Assembly: GCA_941918925.1 (NCBI GenBank) | Contig: OW799233.1 | Location: 128,984,833-129,048,832, forward strand | Reading direction: 5' to 3' | DNA: 64,000 bases | Source: Phyto melanocephala | Taxonomy: Eukaryota > Arthropoda > Insecta > Diptera > Rhinophoridae | In this document: positions 34,618 through 44,752 of the stretch, one piece after another | Numbering within the stretch: position 1 is the first letter of the stretch | Layout of the letters: each line of letters opens with the position of its first letter | Made by a program: the position numbers and the translations under genes | Notes under the pieces: model-generated | Seen by the model: only the letters and a program-made list of their open reading frames with translations | Databases searched by the model: none | What the model was told of the DNA's origin: nothing

Positions 34618-34775
34618 ATAGAAACCGCTTATTTGTTTGACATTTGCTTATTGACATTTAATTTTCTTTTTTTTTTGAGTCTGTGCAAATAAATAAAATT
34701 GTTTATTGTTTTTTTTATAATTTTTTTTAATATATAAAATAAATTTAAAATTAAATAAAAATTAATAGCCTAGTT

Positions 34776-34888
34776 ATGCGATTACTTGTGGAAGAAATGG
34801 TTGTTGTAGAACAACAACGAAAGAAACAAAGGATTGCTAGAAGGCAGTTACGGGATAAGTCTAACCCGCTTGAGTTGCCGCACTCAGT
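34776..34888 (+). pseudogene. PIF/Harbinger transposase first exon, orphaned
   Basis: An ATG opens MRLLVEEMVVVEQQRKKQRI then ARRQLRDKSNPLELPHS, and the exon stops at a perfect 5' splice site (cagt|gtaagt, 34889). The pattern 'LRD.SNPL.LPD' is typical of the N-terminus of insect Harbinger transposases, which often have an intron soon after. No DDE-containing downstream exon follows, because the opposite-strand Myb/SANT-like gene begins within 60 bases. The element is therefore internally deleted. Confidence 0.55.
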
Positions 34889-34899
34889 GTAAGTACACA

Positions 34900-35122
34900 A
34901 GTACAAATAAGTTTTAGTCGATTTAGATTTAATAGTTTGCAACAGGTTTTTTCAATCTGCAACACTTTTAGTTGGAGATCCCATGGAGTTAAGCTCGATT
35001 TCAGCGTTCCTATAAAACCGTGTCTCCTTGCTGCCTTTATAAGAACCACAAGCAATGACTGCATTGGCTTCTATTAAAGTCAACAAGTGTTGTATTTGTG
35101 CTTTATTTGTGGTTTTCGACCT
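34900..35122 (-). pseudogene. Harbinger-associated Myb/SANT-like DNA-binding protein, broken
   Basis: The minus-strand exon starts after a good 3' splice site (tttttattgtag, near 35123) and reads SKTTNKAQIQHLLTLIEANA, then AEIELNSMGSPTKSVAD, a TGA stop where Trp is expected, then KKTCCKLLNLN. The form 'ELNSLGPP.K....WKK.W' is the hallmark of Myb/SANT-like proteins that accompany PIF/Harbinger transposases and help bind the ends. A 5' splice site facing the same way lies near 35180 (reverse complement gtaagtag). Its position tail-to-tail with the transposase exon supports the pairing. Confidence 0.55.
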
Positions 35123-35125
35123 ACA

Positions 35126-37190
35126 ATAAAAATAAAATATTTTTTATTTATTTAAATTTTGTTTTTTAAAAACACTACTTACATATTTATGTAAACTCCC
35201 TTCTATTGTAAAAGCGAAATTTTAGGAGGAAAACCAAAACGAAATCATTGAGAATAACTACTTTTTTCCCTTAGAATTTGTTTTCCCTTTACATGGTTGA
35301 TAAATATGGGATAAAAACGGCGATAAAGGAACATTAAGAAATTTCATACGGAATTTTCATTTATAATAGGGGGAATTTTTATTTATTAGTTGGTTAAATA
35401 AGATTCACTCTTATTAGATTTATAAACAAATTTAACAATTCAACTAGATGCAAATGATTAACTAACACGCATTTTTCATTGCGCACTATTAGAATAATCA
35501 CTTTTCGCAAGGCACTCAAATAGCAATAAAAGTACGTGGAACTGCTTTCATCAACTGAAGATTTCAAAGAATTTTCACTTCACAATTTACGTTACAATAA
35601 AAGAAACAAATTTTATTAGATATAAAATTTTTAATATTTAAATACACTTACCGCTACAGACAACAATTTCTTTAAGGCAAATAAATGCAAGAAAAAAAAA
35701 AAACAAACTGTATCAAGTCTTCTTTATAATCGATACTTTATTTTATTTATTTGCTCTCTAAATGCTAAAACATATTTAAGTTGCAAATTTAATATCTGTG
35801 CGTTTTATCGCAGATCTAACACATATAAATACAAAGTATATAAATACATGCTTAATCTTTAAACAACAAGGAATATACGTGTAAAAAACAAATTTAACTT
35901 TTTAGATTTTCAAAACGAGAGTATGTTTTTGACAACACTGAGTAATAGCAACAACCCACAGCCAGGAGACATCGACGTATTTTCCTAAAACCACAATAAA
36001 AAAAACCCCATCAAAAACACCTTGAAATCAAAAATTTCAATAACAAATATAACGACAACAATCATACATGTACATTAATATAAGCAAATCCTGTATAACG
36101 AAAGCTTCAATCATAAGCATTTTTAGATTGAAACAGATAGATTTTGTGTTTCAACAGAGATATCCTTAAGTTGTACATAGTGCTTGGGAGGATGTAAGTA
36201 TACTTTCAAACGATATAAAGAATATCTTTTTAACAGGTATTTGTTTCGAAATAATTGTTTACAAAGTTTTTTAACGTTACTTACAAAAAAAATTTAAGTA
36301 CTTTGGAATGTTAGTGTGTTCTTGTAAATTTTTTTTTTAAATTTTGCATAATAAAGTGCACAAAAGCTTATTTTTAAGAGAGATCTGAATATAAAAGGAT
36401 TCTAAAAAAATATATGTGCAGCCAAAAATCTTGTCACTTTTTATTAAAAGCTCTGAACCATTTGCAATGCACACTACGTAAAACTACACCATAATTTATT
36501 TTTTAAAAACATTACAATTTATGGTTTTTTGAGCAATTCTTATTTATATTTTAGACCTTTAAATGAATTAATTAAAATTAATGTAAATTTTTTTTCAAAA
36601 ATAAATCTTATGTTTTTATATGGCACTGTGTAGATTATAAATTATTGTTTAAATTTAATTTAAAAATAAATTTTTTTAAGAGTTTAGGTGTTTCTGATTT
36701 GCTTCAGACTTGCACGACACCCTGGTGAATGTGGGAGTAAGGGAGCGTAGCTACCAAGTTCGGAATCTCGAGTAATTAATTAAAAAAATGCCAAAAATTA
36801 ATTGTTCATCAGAATTTAAAAATGTTTCCACACTAATATTTTTAGTGTTAAGATTATCTCCTATACTTAGAGACATTTTTAGGTTGAAAGAAAGAAACTG
36901 TCAATTTTTTGCCAGACTTTGTTTGTATATTTTACTTGACGGCCTAAAGTTAGAAATTTTATAAAAAACATTACCTGGATTGCTGATAAAATGTTAAAAC
37001 AACTATAGGTTGCCTTCATGAAGTAATTTGATTTACAGAAAATGTTACAAGCACCCACCCAAATTAGGAACATGTGAAAGGGCTTTATTTCCTACGTTTT
37101 TTTTTACAAATATTTTACGTATTTGCAACTATATTTGATTATTCTTTTTTATTTTCGAAAGAAAATTAAATGAAAATAGGTGTAGAATAA
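35126..37190. other. AT-rich DNA, no gene seen
   Basis: A minus-strand donor-like site (reverse complement gtaagtg) at about 35648 may belong to the Harbinger Myb gene. I see no other feature. Confidence 0.4.
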
Positions 37191-38270
37191 ACAAGTAAGA
37201 GTGCTATATTCGGCCGTACCAAATCTTATAATACCCTTCACCATCATGTATTTAGGTAAAATCCCACATCGAAGCTTAACATATATTTCATGTTATACGC
37301 CGTTCTTCTTTATTATTTCCGACGCCATCCTCGACTATGAATTTGTACTTAGTTATCTGTATTCTACTGGTTAAGCCCTGTCATTTGATACCAATATTGA
37401 AGGGGGTTCAAGAAGCTATATTTTAAAATACCAGATTTTACCCATATGTGACAGCGCATACAGAAAGGGACCTAAGGGCAAAAAAAACAATCGGCACTTT
37501 TTTTTTATGTGGACAACATCTGAGCATCGAATGATACCGATCCCACGTCCCAAAAGTGTTCCGTCCCAGAGATATGCGCGTTTTATAAAAGGGAAGTCGA
37601 CGATTCTAAGCGCAAATAGAAACGGACCTAACGGTAAAATTTATTTATCTTAATTTTTTCCCCTACTAAATTAACAAGATGACTTGATTTTACGAAACTA
37701 CAAAAAATTTATTTTTTTCCTTATGAACAATTTAAAAAAATAGAAAAATCTTTTAATCTTTAAAATGGCCCTCTTGAACAAAACCTGGTTTTACCCTTAA
37801 GTCCCTTTATCTATGCGCTGTCACATATGTAAATTTTTTGTCCGCCATATTGTAGTGGCGGCCAACATTAACTTTAATTTTTTTTTTAAATTTTTTCAAA
37901 AAAAATTTTTGCCTATAACTTAACCGATTAGAGCCCGCTCTATCCAAAATTTTTCACGTATATCTCTAGAGGCATATTATATCTCCAAATAGTAGCAAAG
38001 GTACCTAAAAATTATTGTATGACTGAAAAATTTTAATTTTGGTTGTAAAAATATGCGAAAAAAAGGCAGTCGTGTTTATTTGCTCATATCATATTTTCAA
38101 AAGATTAATACCATACAGAGATCTGAAGAACATATGGTTGCTTCTAAAAGTTGATTTTAACCAACACACGGCTAGACGAACATGACTTAGTCGAATGGCT
38201 TTCAGAAAATATATACTTTATGGGGTCGGAAATAAAAATTGTAGAATGTACACCACAGGTGAAGGGTATA
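37191..38270 (-). mobile_element. INE-1/DINE-like element, near full length
   Basis: It runs from the 3' hairpin end (acaagtaagagtgctatatt, 37191) to the 5' end (ggtgaagggtata, 38270). The hairpin loop has changed (CGGCCGTACC). It carries the 'atatactttatggggtcgga' block near 38208-38230. A second element of the family begins at the very next base, so the two stand head to tail on the minus strand. Confidence 0.75.
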
Positions 38271-38414
38271 ACAAGTAAGAGCACTCTATTCGGCTGTGCC
38301 GAATCTTTTATACCCACCACCAATTTTGTGTACATTTAAAGCACAATATTTATTATTTTGTTTATCGCTATGGAATAATCTTTTTATAATAAAATATTTA
38401 TCACTTTCTTTGTA
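38271..38414 (-). mobile_element. INE-like element 3' arm, adjoining a mariner MITE
   Basis: It starts with the perfect hairpin end (acaagtaagag, then attcggctgtgccgaat) and is nearly identical to 5249-5391 up to the MITE junction. Beyond the MITE the sequence does not continue this element on the same strand. Confidence 0.7.
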
Positions 38415-39029
38415 GAGGGTGGTTAAATTTTAAGGGCCCATGTTGAAGGTGAGCTACCTAGTCTTTAAATTTGTTTTCTGCATTTCATTTGACATTTCTC
38501 AATCTCAAACTTACTCAATTTGATCCGTGGAAAAATACGCAAATAAGCAAAGCTTTAAAGTTGTTCACGTTTTTTATGAAAATGGGCGTTCAAATCAAAA
38601 CGCATTTTGTGCACTTCGTAATTCTTTTGGTCAACATAATCGTTCAAATTCGTCCACAATCGGGAGAATTTTAAAAAATATTCAAATTTCTGCAAAACAG
38701 GTCTGTATAAAATGTTAGAAAATCTGTGAATGCCTTGTTTAGTTCGTTGAATGGGAACCACTGCTGGTTTTTGCGATAGTGTGGCAAAAGAGCAGTCAAC
38801 ATCGCCTCATCATCATGCCCAACAATTGAGCATCAACATTGTCATTGAAAATTTGGACCATCAGATAGGGGAGTGGCTCCAAGGATGGGAGGTCCATTTG
38901 GCCGATATTTTGTTAAATACATTATTTAACCGTACAAATATTATCATTACAAAAAGAAATAATAATAATTTCTTAAATAATTTGATTTTATTTAAATTCA
39001 ACATCGCTCCTTAAAATTTAACCACCGTT
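38415..39029 (+). mobile_element. Tc1/mariner-type MITE (DUF4817-like family), copy 2
   Basis: GAGGGTGGTTAAATTTTAAG is at the left and a slightly decayed partner (ccttaaaatttaaccacc) at the right, flanked by TA. It codes for VEKYANKQSFKVVHVFYENG then RSNQNAFCALRNSFGQHNRS (a helix-turn-helix for end binding), a SVAKEQSTSPHHHAQQL piece, and a HLADILLNTLF C-terminus. The whole DDE catalytic region is deleted at the same point as in copy 1. Confidence 0.8.
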
Positions 39030-39330
39030 TATAACTTTTCATTTCCGACCCCATAAAGTATATATTTTCTGAAAGCTTATGAGTAGGGGAGTCGATTAAG
39101 CCCTCTCAGTCTGTCAATCTGTCCGTCTGACCGTCTGTCCGTGTGTATGTTGAAATCAACTTTTTGAAGCCCTCCGAAATCGCTTGGACCCGGGTGAGGT
39201 ATTCAAATATCAGAAATATTCGGGAGTAGATCGGTATTGAAAATCAGAAATATCGGTTCATAAACAACTGAGATATGAGCAAAAACCCACGACTACCTCG
39301 ATTTTTTTTCACAAAAACAACATTACAACA
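39030..39330 (+). mobile_element. INE-like element 5' arm, plus strand
   Basis: 'catttccgaccccataaagt', 'gtctgtccgtgtgtatg', 'gggagtagatcggta' and 'actgagatatgagcaaaaac' follow the INE-like 5' order on the plus strand. This is opposite to the arm left of the MITE. The stretch 39190-39305 is repeated in inverted form at 48190-48300. Confidence 0.7.
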
Positions 39331-39365
39331 ACAACATACATACATACAAACTTGTATATTGGTTA

Positions 39366-39394
39366 AAGTAAACGTGGGATCGAATCCCAGCTGA
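39366..39394 (+). repeat. tRNA T-arm-like motif (possible SINE remnant)
   Basis: 'cgtgggatcgaatcccagct' followed by 'gagcca' folds like a T arm and contains a good B box (GATCGAATC). No matching A box or acceptor stem is present upstream. T-rich DNA follows at once, as at a SINE or Pol III terminator. Confidence 0.35.
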
Positions 39395-39650
39395 GCCAAA
39401 AAAATTTTTTTTTTAATTTTTATTTTTTTTTTTAAATTTTTTTTTTATTTTTTATTTAATATATTAATATATATTTTAATAATATATATTTTTATTATTT
39501 TTTTTTAAATTTTTTTTTTTAATTTTTTTTTTTTTTTTTTTTATATTTATTATTTATATTTTAATTATTTTTTTTTAAATTTTTTTTTAAATTTTTTTTT
39601 TTTATTTTTTTTTAATTTTTTTTTTAAATTTTTTTTTTATTTTTTTTTAA
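39395..39650. repeat. T/A low-complexity tract
   Basis: About 250 bases made almost only of T runs with A doublets, for example (t)nttaaattttt repeated. It separates two parts of an INE-like arm (39190-39305 and 39650-39740) that are much closer in the 48 kb copy, so it looks like an expansion. Confidence 0.8.
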
Positions 39651-39849
39651 CATACATACGTTAATTTTTAATGGGATGTTTTTATATATGTATTTTTTTA
39701 TATGTATGTACGTATTTCATATGAGATGAATGGTGATACAAACAACTGTTATTGCATGACTACACGTTGTTACTTGTTTGAACTTATATTATCCCATCGA
39801 AAATTTTGGAGGGAATTAGATAAAAATACCACTTTCATTACAAAGAAAA

Positions 39850-40278
39850 AAAAAATGGCATGTTTAGTAAGAAATTGTCACATTTAAGGCGACGATGAAA
39901 GGATGATTGTCTGTTGACTGTGCCATGAATGTTGCCACTTTAAATGTTGTGGCCTTTCGGGGTTAGTTGCAGAAGCTATACCCACCAATAATGGACTACG
40001 TTAGTGTTGTTAAAGATGTAGGAAAATTGGCGTTTTTTTTCAAAATACTAAAATTAAATTTCTTGAATTACAAGATGAAAATGCCAATTTAATTGAATAC
40101 ATGGGTATAGTTAATTGTTTGATGATTTTAAATTATTGAATATCTTGAAATCACCACATTTACCTTTTCCTAAGCTTCGTAAGTTACCAGGAAAGAATAA
40201 TAAAGAAAAACGTGATAATCTTTCTGTTGTTGCTATAACTGTACCTGACCCAGTATCATCTATCTTATATGATTATGA
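39850..40278 (+). pseudogene. PHD-finger ORF1 remnant of a CR1/Jockey-group element, 5' part
   Basis: The pieces MACLVRNCHI, then GDDERMIVC-stop-LCHECCHFKCCGLSGL and NNGLR-stop-CC-stop-RC align with the PHD finger of the intact ORF1 at 16749. All zinc-binding positions are recognisable, with stops at two tryptophan places (TGG to TAG/TGA type changes). A linker follows (PKLRKLPGKNNKEKRDNL and beyond). The sequence breaks off at about 40278, where an INE-like element begins, and resumes at 45072. Confidence 0.75.
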
Positions 40279-40510
40279 TTCTATGACCAATAAATTTTAA
40301 TTTTGGTGGTAAAAATATGGAAAAAAAACAGAAGCAGTCGCGTTTATTTGCGCATATCTCAGAAAGTTATGGGGCGACTTTCTGAATTTTAATAGCGATT
40401 CATTCCCGGATATTAAAAAAATATTGATACTATACACAGGTCTGAAGAATATGTGTTGCTTCTGGCATAATCGACTCCTCTATATTTATAAGCTTTCAGT
40501 AAATATATAC
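40279..40510 (-). mobile_element. INE-like element, left part, split by copia
   Basis: It matches 38030-38215. It lacks the 3' hairpin and stops exactly at the copia target site, in the middle of the conserved 'atatactttatggggt' block. The right part is 44980-45071. The element itself sits inside the old non-LTR copy. Confidence 0.75.
40506..40510. repeat. Target site duplication of the copia element (left)
   Basis: TATAC here and again at 44980-44984, directly after the 3' LTR. The 5-bp length is normal for copia integrases. Confidence 0.9.
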
Positions 40511-40737
40511 TGTTAGAAATATACTTTAAACTAAAAACACTTTTCATAATCAACATTAATATTTCTAAGTAAGCCATGCAATTTCGTTTATATAATAATT
40601 TAATATATTTGAAAAATTGTTTTTTAATTGTCATACCTTTAAAAAACTTCATTAGAAATAGTTTGATAAAATAAATGTTTGTTATATAAAACAAAGGAAA
40701 ATCCGTGTTTCACATTTATAAGAAAGGATTTTCATCA
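40511..40737 (+). repeat. copia 5' LTR
   Basis: Begins TGTTAGAAATATACTTTAAA and ends GGATTTTCATCA. It is AT-rich and has a TATATAA-like stretch near 40580 and AATAAA near 40671. It matches 44753-44979 base for base as far as I can read. Confidence 0.95.
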
Positions 40738-40751
40738 GGTTATGGGCCCAG
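40738..40751 (+). promoter_or_regulatory. Primer binding site for initiator tRNA-Met (internal half-tRNA type)
   Basis: GGTTATGGGCCCAG directly follows the 5' LTR and is complementary to the anticodon stem-loop region of initiator tRNA-Met, not to its 3' end. Drosophila copia uses this half-molecule priming. Confidence 0.85.
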
Positions 40752-40816
40752 ACAGAACTGCTGGATAGAAACTGAGTTGCTGAAATATAAGTATATAAAA
40801 GTTGTGCAAGATTCTT

Positions 40817-43804
40817 ATGATGGCATCGTCGTCGTTGTACCAGATAGAAAAACTGGATGAGAAAAATTATGAGGTGTGGAGCATCCACATGAGAAGCATT
40901 TTAATTCAATCTGGTTTTTGGAAGTATGTCAGTGGCAGTGAACAATTAAATCCAACATGGGGTCTTGATAAGAAAACAGAATGGCAAACTAACGATGAAA
41001 AAGCGTTGGCAACAATTTTGTTGAGTGTGAAATCCTCCCAGCTGAATTATATAAAAAATATAAAAGGATCTAAAGAAGCATGGGATAAACTCAAAGAAGT
41101 TTTTAAGCCGAGTGGCCCAATACAGAAAGTTTCATTGTTTAAGAAACTGTTGAACGTGAACATGAATGATTGCAAGGATATGTCTGAGTTTTTAAATACA
41201 TTTTGTGACATAACCGAGAAATTAGCCGAAGTTGGAATACATCTACAAGATGAACTGTTAGTCATCATTCTTTTGTCAAGCCTCCCGATAGAGTACGAAA
41301 ATTTTGTCGTAGCTATGGAGACGAGGGATTCTTTGCCGGTATTAAATATTTTGAAGATTAAACTACTAGAAGAGCATGAACGTCGAAATCAAATTAATAA
41401 ACCATCAACAACACAGCAAGCTTTTGGAGCTACCAAAAAGGAAACTAAAAGCAAGTATAGCAAAAATAAAGAAAGCTCGAAGGTAACAAAAGGAAATTGT
41501 TTTATATGCGGTAACAAGGGTCATTATGCAAATAAGTGTGATTCAAAACGTGATAATCAAAAATCATACTCATTGATTGCAATGGCATCGTCAAAAACCG
41601 TAAGTATACCAATATCCTGGTACGTTGATAGTGGAGCAACTAGTCATATGTGTGCAAATCGCAAGTTTTTCACAAAAATGGAAAAATGTAGTGACAATAT
41701 TATGTTAGCAAACAAAAAATCAATTGTTGCCGAAGGAATTGGAACTGTCAATATTTTAGTTAACAATAACACAATTGAATTGAAAAATGTTTTATATTCA
41801 CCAGATTTTAATGGAAATTTTTTATCCGTCAGCAAGGTCGTTCAATATGGTGGTAAAATAAAATTTAATAGTAATGGTGCAATTTTTACCGACTCTAATG
41901 GCGAGTTGGTGCTGAAGGCTAGAAAAGAAGAAAATCTATTTGTGTTTAATGTAAAAGAACCGAAAGAAAAAATCTGTGCAGCAAGTTCGAGAAATGAAAT
42001 CTGGCATCGAAGATATGGTCATTTGAATTATCAAAGCATGTACGAATTGTCGAACAAAGGTATGGTGAACGGCATGAATATACGAAAAGAATCTGAAAAA
42101 CCATGTGAAACTTGTATGGTTAGTAAAATTCATTCAATTAAATTTTCAAAACAATCAGAAAATAAATGTGGTGAGTTATTAGATATAGTACACTCTGACG
42201 TATGTGGTCCTATGAATGTGGATTCAGTTGGTGGATCCAAATACTTTTTGACATTCATAGATGATAAAACGAGAAAAATTTTTGTATATTTTCTAAAATA
42301 TAAAAGCGAAGTTTTAGAAAAATTTAAAATTTTTAAGGAAATGGTAGAGAGACAAACAAATCGTAAAATAAAATGTCTTCGTAGTGATAACGGTGGCGAG
42401 TATGTTAGTAATGAATTTACTAAATACTTAGAAGAATTTGGAATACGTCGTCAACTAACTGTTCCTTATACACCACAACAAAATGGGGTGGCTGAAAGAG
42501 CAAATCGTACGATTGTGGAAATGGCTCGTTGCATGTTAGTAGATTCAGGTCTTAGTCAAAATCTCTGGGCAGAAGCTGTAGCAACAGCAGTGTACCTACG
42601 TAATAGATCTCCTTCTAAAAGCCTTGATGGTCAAACACCATATGAAAAGTGGAGAGGACGTAAGCCAAATGTCAATCACCTAAAAGTTTTTGGTTCTAAT
42701 GCCGTTGTCTTAAATAAAAAGAGAGGAAAATTTGATCCTAAGGGTTCTAAAATGGTGATGGTAGGATATTCACTTGTGTCTAAAGCATATCGTCTATATG
42801 ACAAGAAAAAACGTGAAGTTATAGAACGTCGTAATGTTTTGTTTGATGAGTTACATTTTTCTAGTGAAGAAATAATGAAAACCGACAAGAATTTTATTAA
42901 TTTTGAAGAAATTTTAACTAAAGAAAAAACAGTAGAACAATCAAATTCGAATAATGAATTGTCAGAAATGGGTTGTAGTACTGATGAAGAAGATCTGCTC
43001 TATTTTGAAGCAGAAGATATAGTTAGTGATAATTCTCTCGATGAAAGGTTAGAAACAAGCCATACAGTTAAACGTGGCCCAGAAAGACCAAGAATTGATC
43101 GAAATGGCAGGCCTGGAAGACCTAGAAAAATTCCTCAAATGCTGAATAATGCAGTGGAGGAGCAAGTTCCAAGGACTTTTGATGAGGCATTACTCAGTAA
43201 GGATAAAGAAAAATGGAAGGAAGCTATGTCAAAAGAAATTTCAACATTAAAACAAAAAGGTACTTGGTCGTTAGTAGATTTGCCGTATGGTCAGAAACCT
43301 ATAAAAAATAAATGGGTATATACTTTGAAAAAAGATAGTGAAGGTAAAATCGAGCGATACAAAGCAAGATTAGTAGCCAAAGGTTGTAGTCAGAAGTATG
43401 GTATTAACTACAAAGAAACGTTTTCACCTGTCGTAAGATACGAAACAATAAGAATGATATTGGCTTTAGCTGTTGAACACAAAATGCACCTTCATCAGTT
43501 AGATGTGGTTACAGCTTACTTGAACGGAACGTTACGCGAAGAAATTTACATGCAACAACCAGAAGGATTTAAAGATAAGCAATATCAAAATAATGTATTA
43601 CGTCTCCATAAATCTTTATATGGTTTAAAGCAAGCTGGTAGGGAATGGAACGTTAAGTTGAATGAAGTCCTATGCAAGATTGGATTTAAGAGTTGCAAAA
43701 ATGAGCCGTGTTTATACCAGAAAATACAAAACAATAATTTGATTATAGTTGCAGTCTACGTGGATGATTTAATTATTGGATGTAAAGAAAGAATGAAATC
43801 ATAG
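40817..43804 (+). CDS. copia gag-pol polyprotein, first part (ends at a frameshift)
   Basis: 995 codons from the ATG at 40817 (another ATG follows at once). Gag spans roughly residues 1-225. The nucleocapsid zinc knuckle CFICGNKGHYANKC is at 228-241. The protease active site DSGATS starts at 271. Integrase has H397 (HRRYGH), a CETC zinc pair, and the catalytic triad D461, D524, E560 (35 residues between the last two). Reverse transcriptase follows (KARLVAKGCSQ, QLDVVTAYLNG, YVDD at 981-984). The frame stops at 43802-43804, a few codons after YVDD, because one base is missing between about 43790 and 43800; the RNase H part is in another frame. The product would be a virus-like-particle polyprotein cut by its own protease. 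Confidence 0.95.
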   Translation: MMASSSLYQIEKLDEKNYEVWSIHMRSILIQSGFWKYVSGSEQLNPTWGLDKKTEWQTNDEKALATILLSVKSSQLNYIKNIKGSKEAWDKLKEVFKPSGPIQKVSLFKKLLNVNMNDCKDMSEFLNTFCDITEKLAEVGIHLQDELLVIILLSSLPIEYENFVVAMETRDSLPVLNILKIKLLEEHERRNQINKPSTTQQAFGATKKETKSKYSKNKESSKVTKGNCFICGNKGHYANKCDSKRDNQKSYSLIAMASSKTVSIPISWYVDSGATSHMCANRKFFTKMEKCSDNIMLANKKSIVAEGIGTVNILVNNNTIELKNVLYSPDFNGNFLSVSKVVQYGGKIKFNSNGAIFTDSNGELVLKARKEENLFVFNVKEPKEKICAASSRNEIWHRRYGHLNYQSMYELSNKGMVNGMNIRKESEKPCETCMVSKIHSIKFSKQSENKCGELLDIVHSDVCGPMNVDSVGGSKYFLTFIDDKTRKIFVYFLKYKSEVLEKFKIFKEMVERQTNRKIKCLRSDNGGEYVSNEFTKYLEEFGIRRQLTVPYTPQQNGVAERANRTIVEMARCMLVDSGLSQNLWAEAVATAVYLRNRSPSKSLDGQTPYEKWRGRKPNVNHLKVFGSNAVVLNKKRGKFDPKGSKMVMVGYSLVSKAYRLYDKKKREVIERRNVLFDELHFSSEEIMKTDKNFINFEEILTKEKTVEQSNSNNELSEMGCSTDEEDLLYFEAEDIVSDNSLDERLETSHTVKRGPERPRIDRNGRPGRPRKIPQMLNNAVEEQVPRTFDEALLSKDKEKWKEAMSKEISTLKQKGTWSLVDLPYGQKPIKNKWVYTLKKDSEGKIERYKARLVAKGCSQKYGINYKETFSPVVRYETIRMILALAVEHKMHLHQLDVVTAYLNGTLREEIYMQQPEGFKDKQYQNNVLRLHKSLYGLKQAGREWNVKLNEVLCKIGFKSCKNEPCLYQKIQNNNLIIVAVYVDDLIIGCKERMKS

Positions 43805-44706
43805 AATTTAAATCTGAAATTAGCAGATTTTTTGAGGTTACAGATAAAGGACTATTAGAACATTTTCTAGGCATGAAAGTTAAACGTGATGGTGAAACTG
43901 GAAACATTGAGATTAGTCAAGAAACTTATATTAAAGATTTGCTGCTTGAATACAATATGGATAATTGTAAACCATCGTCTGTACCATTGGATCCTAATTT
44001 TCAAATAAAATGTGATAAGAATTGCGAGAAAATAGATAAAACCTTGTATCAATCGCTTATTGGAGCTTTATTAATTTTGGCACTTACCACAAGGTCAGAT
44101 ATATTACACTCTGTATCGAAGTTAGCTCAAAGAAATTCAAATCCGCATAAAGAACATTTTAATGCCGCAAAAACTATACTACGTTATTTAAAAGGAACTG
44201 ATAATTTAAAATTAAAATTTTGTAAAGGAAATAAAAAATTAATTGGTTATGCAGACTCTGATTGGGGTGGATGTACAACAGATAGGAAATCCTATTCTGG
44301 ATACGTTTTTTATCTTGGAAACTGTTTAATAGCTTGGGAATCGAAAAAACAGTCCACAACAGCTTTAAGTAGTACTGAGGCAGAATATATGTCTGTTTCA
44401 AATGCATCAAAGGAAGCAGTATACTTAAGGAGATTGCTACAAGAACTCGGATTTTTATATGATGAGAGCATAGAATTAAATGTCGATAATCAAGGAGCTC
44501 TTAAATTAGCAACAAATCCAGTTCTTCATAATCGAAGTAAACATATAGATATAAAATACCATCACATAAGAGAAGTCGTTAACAACAAAGAAATCTGCTT
44601 AAAATATTGTCCAACAGAAGATATGATTGCAGATATTTTTACCAAAAACTTAACTAAAATCAAACATAATAAATTTTTTTTAAATTTGTTGAATTTGAAA
44701 AATTAA
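43805..44706 (+). CDS. copia gag-pol, distal part: reverse transcriptase thumb and RNase H
   Basis: In the frame shifted by one base, sequence resumes straight after the break (EFKSEISRFFEVTDKG, then HFLGMKVKR) and continues to TAA at 44704-44706. The region 43873-44706 is open for 277 codons. RNase H carries GYADSDWGG, STEAEYMS, NVDNQGALKLA and the HIDIKYHHIRE block, then DIFTKNL near the C-terminus, as in copia-type elements. Without the frameshift it would be continuous with the first part. Because the LTRs are so alike, the lesion is either recent or an assembly/sequencing slip. Confidence 0.92.
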
Positions 44707-44741
44707 TATTATTTGTAAGAAATGAAAAAGAAATATACATG

Positions 44742-44752
44742 TTGAGGAGGAG
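44742..44752 (+). promoter_or_regulatory. copia polypurine tract
   Basis: TTGAGGAGGAG lies directly against the 3' LTR, the place where plus-strand DNA synthesis is primed. Confidence 0.85.

Noticed and set aside
39366..39394. A tRNA gene
   Set aside because: Only a T-arm-like hairpin is present; acceptor, D and anticodon arms are missing.
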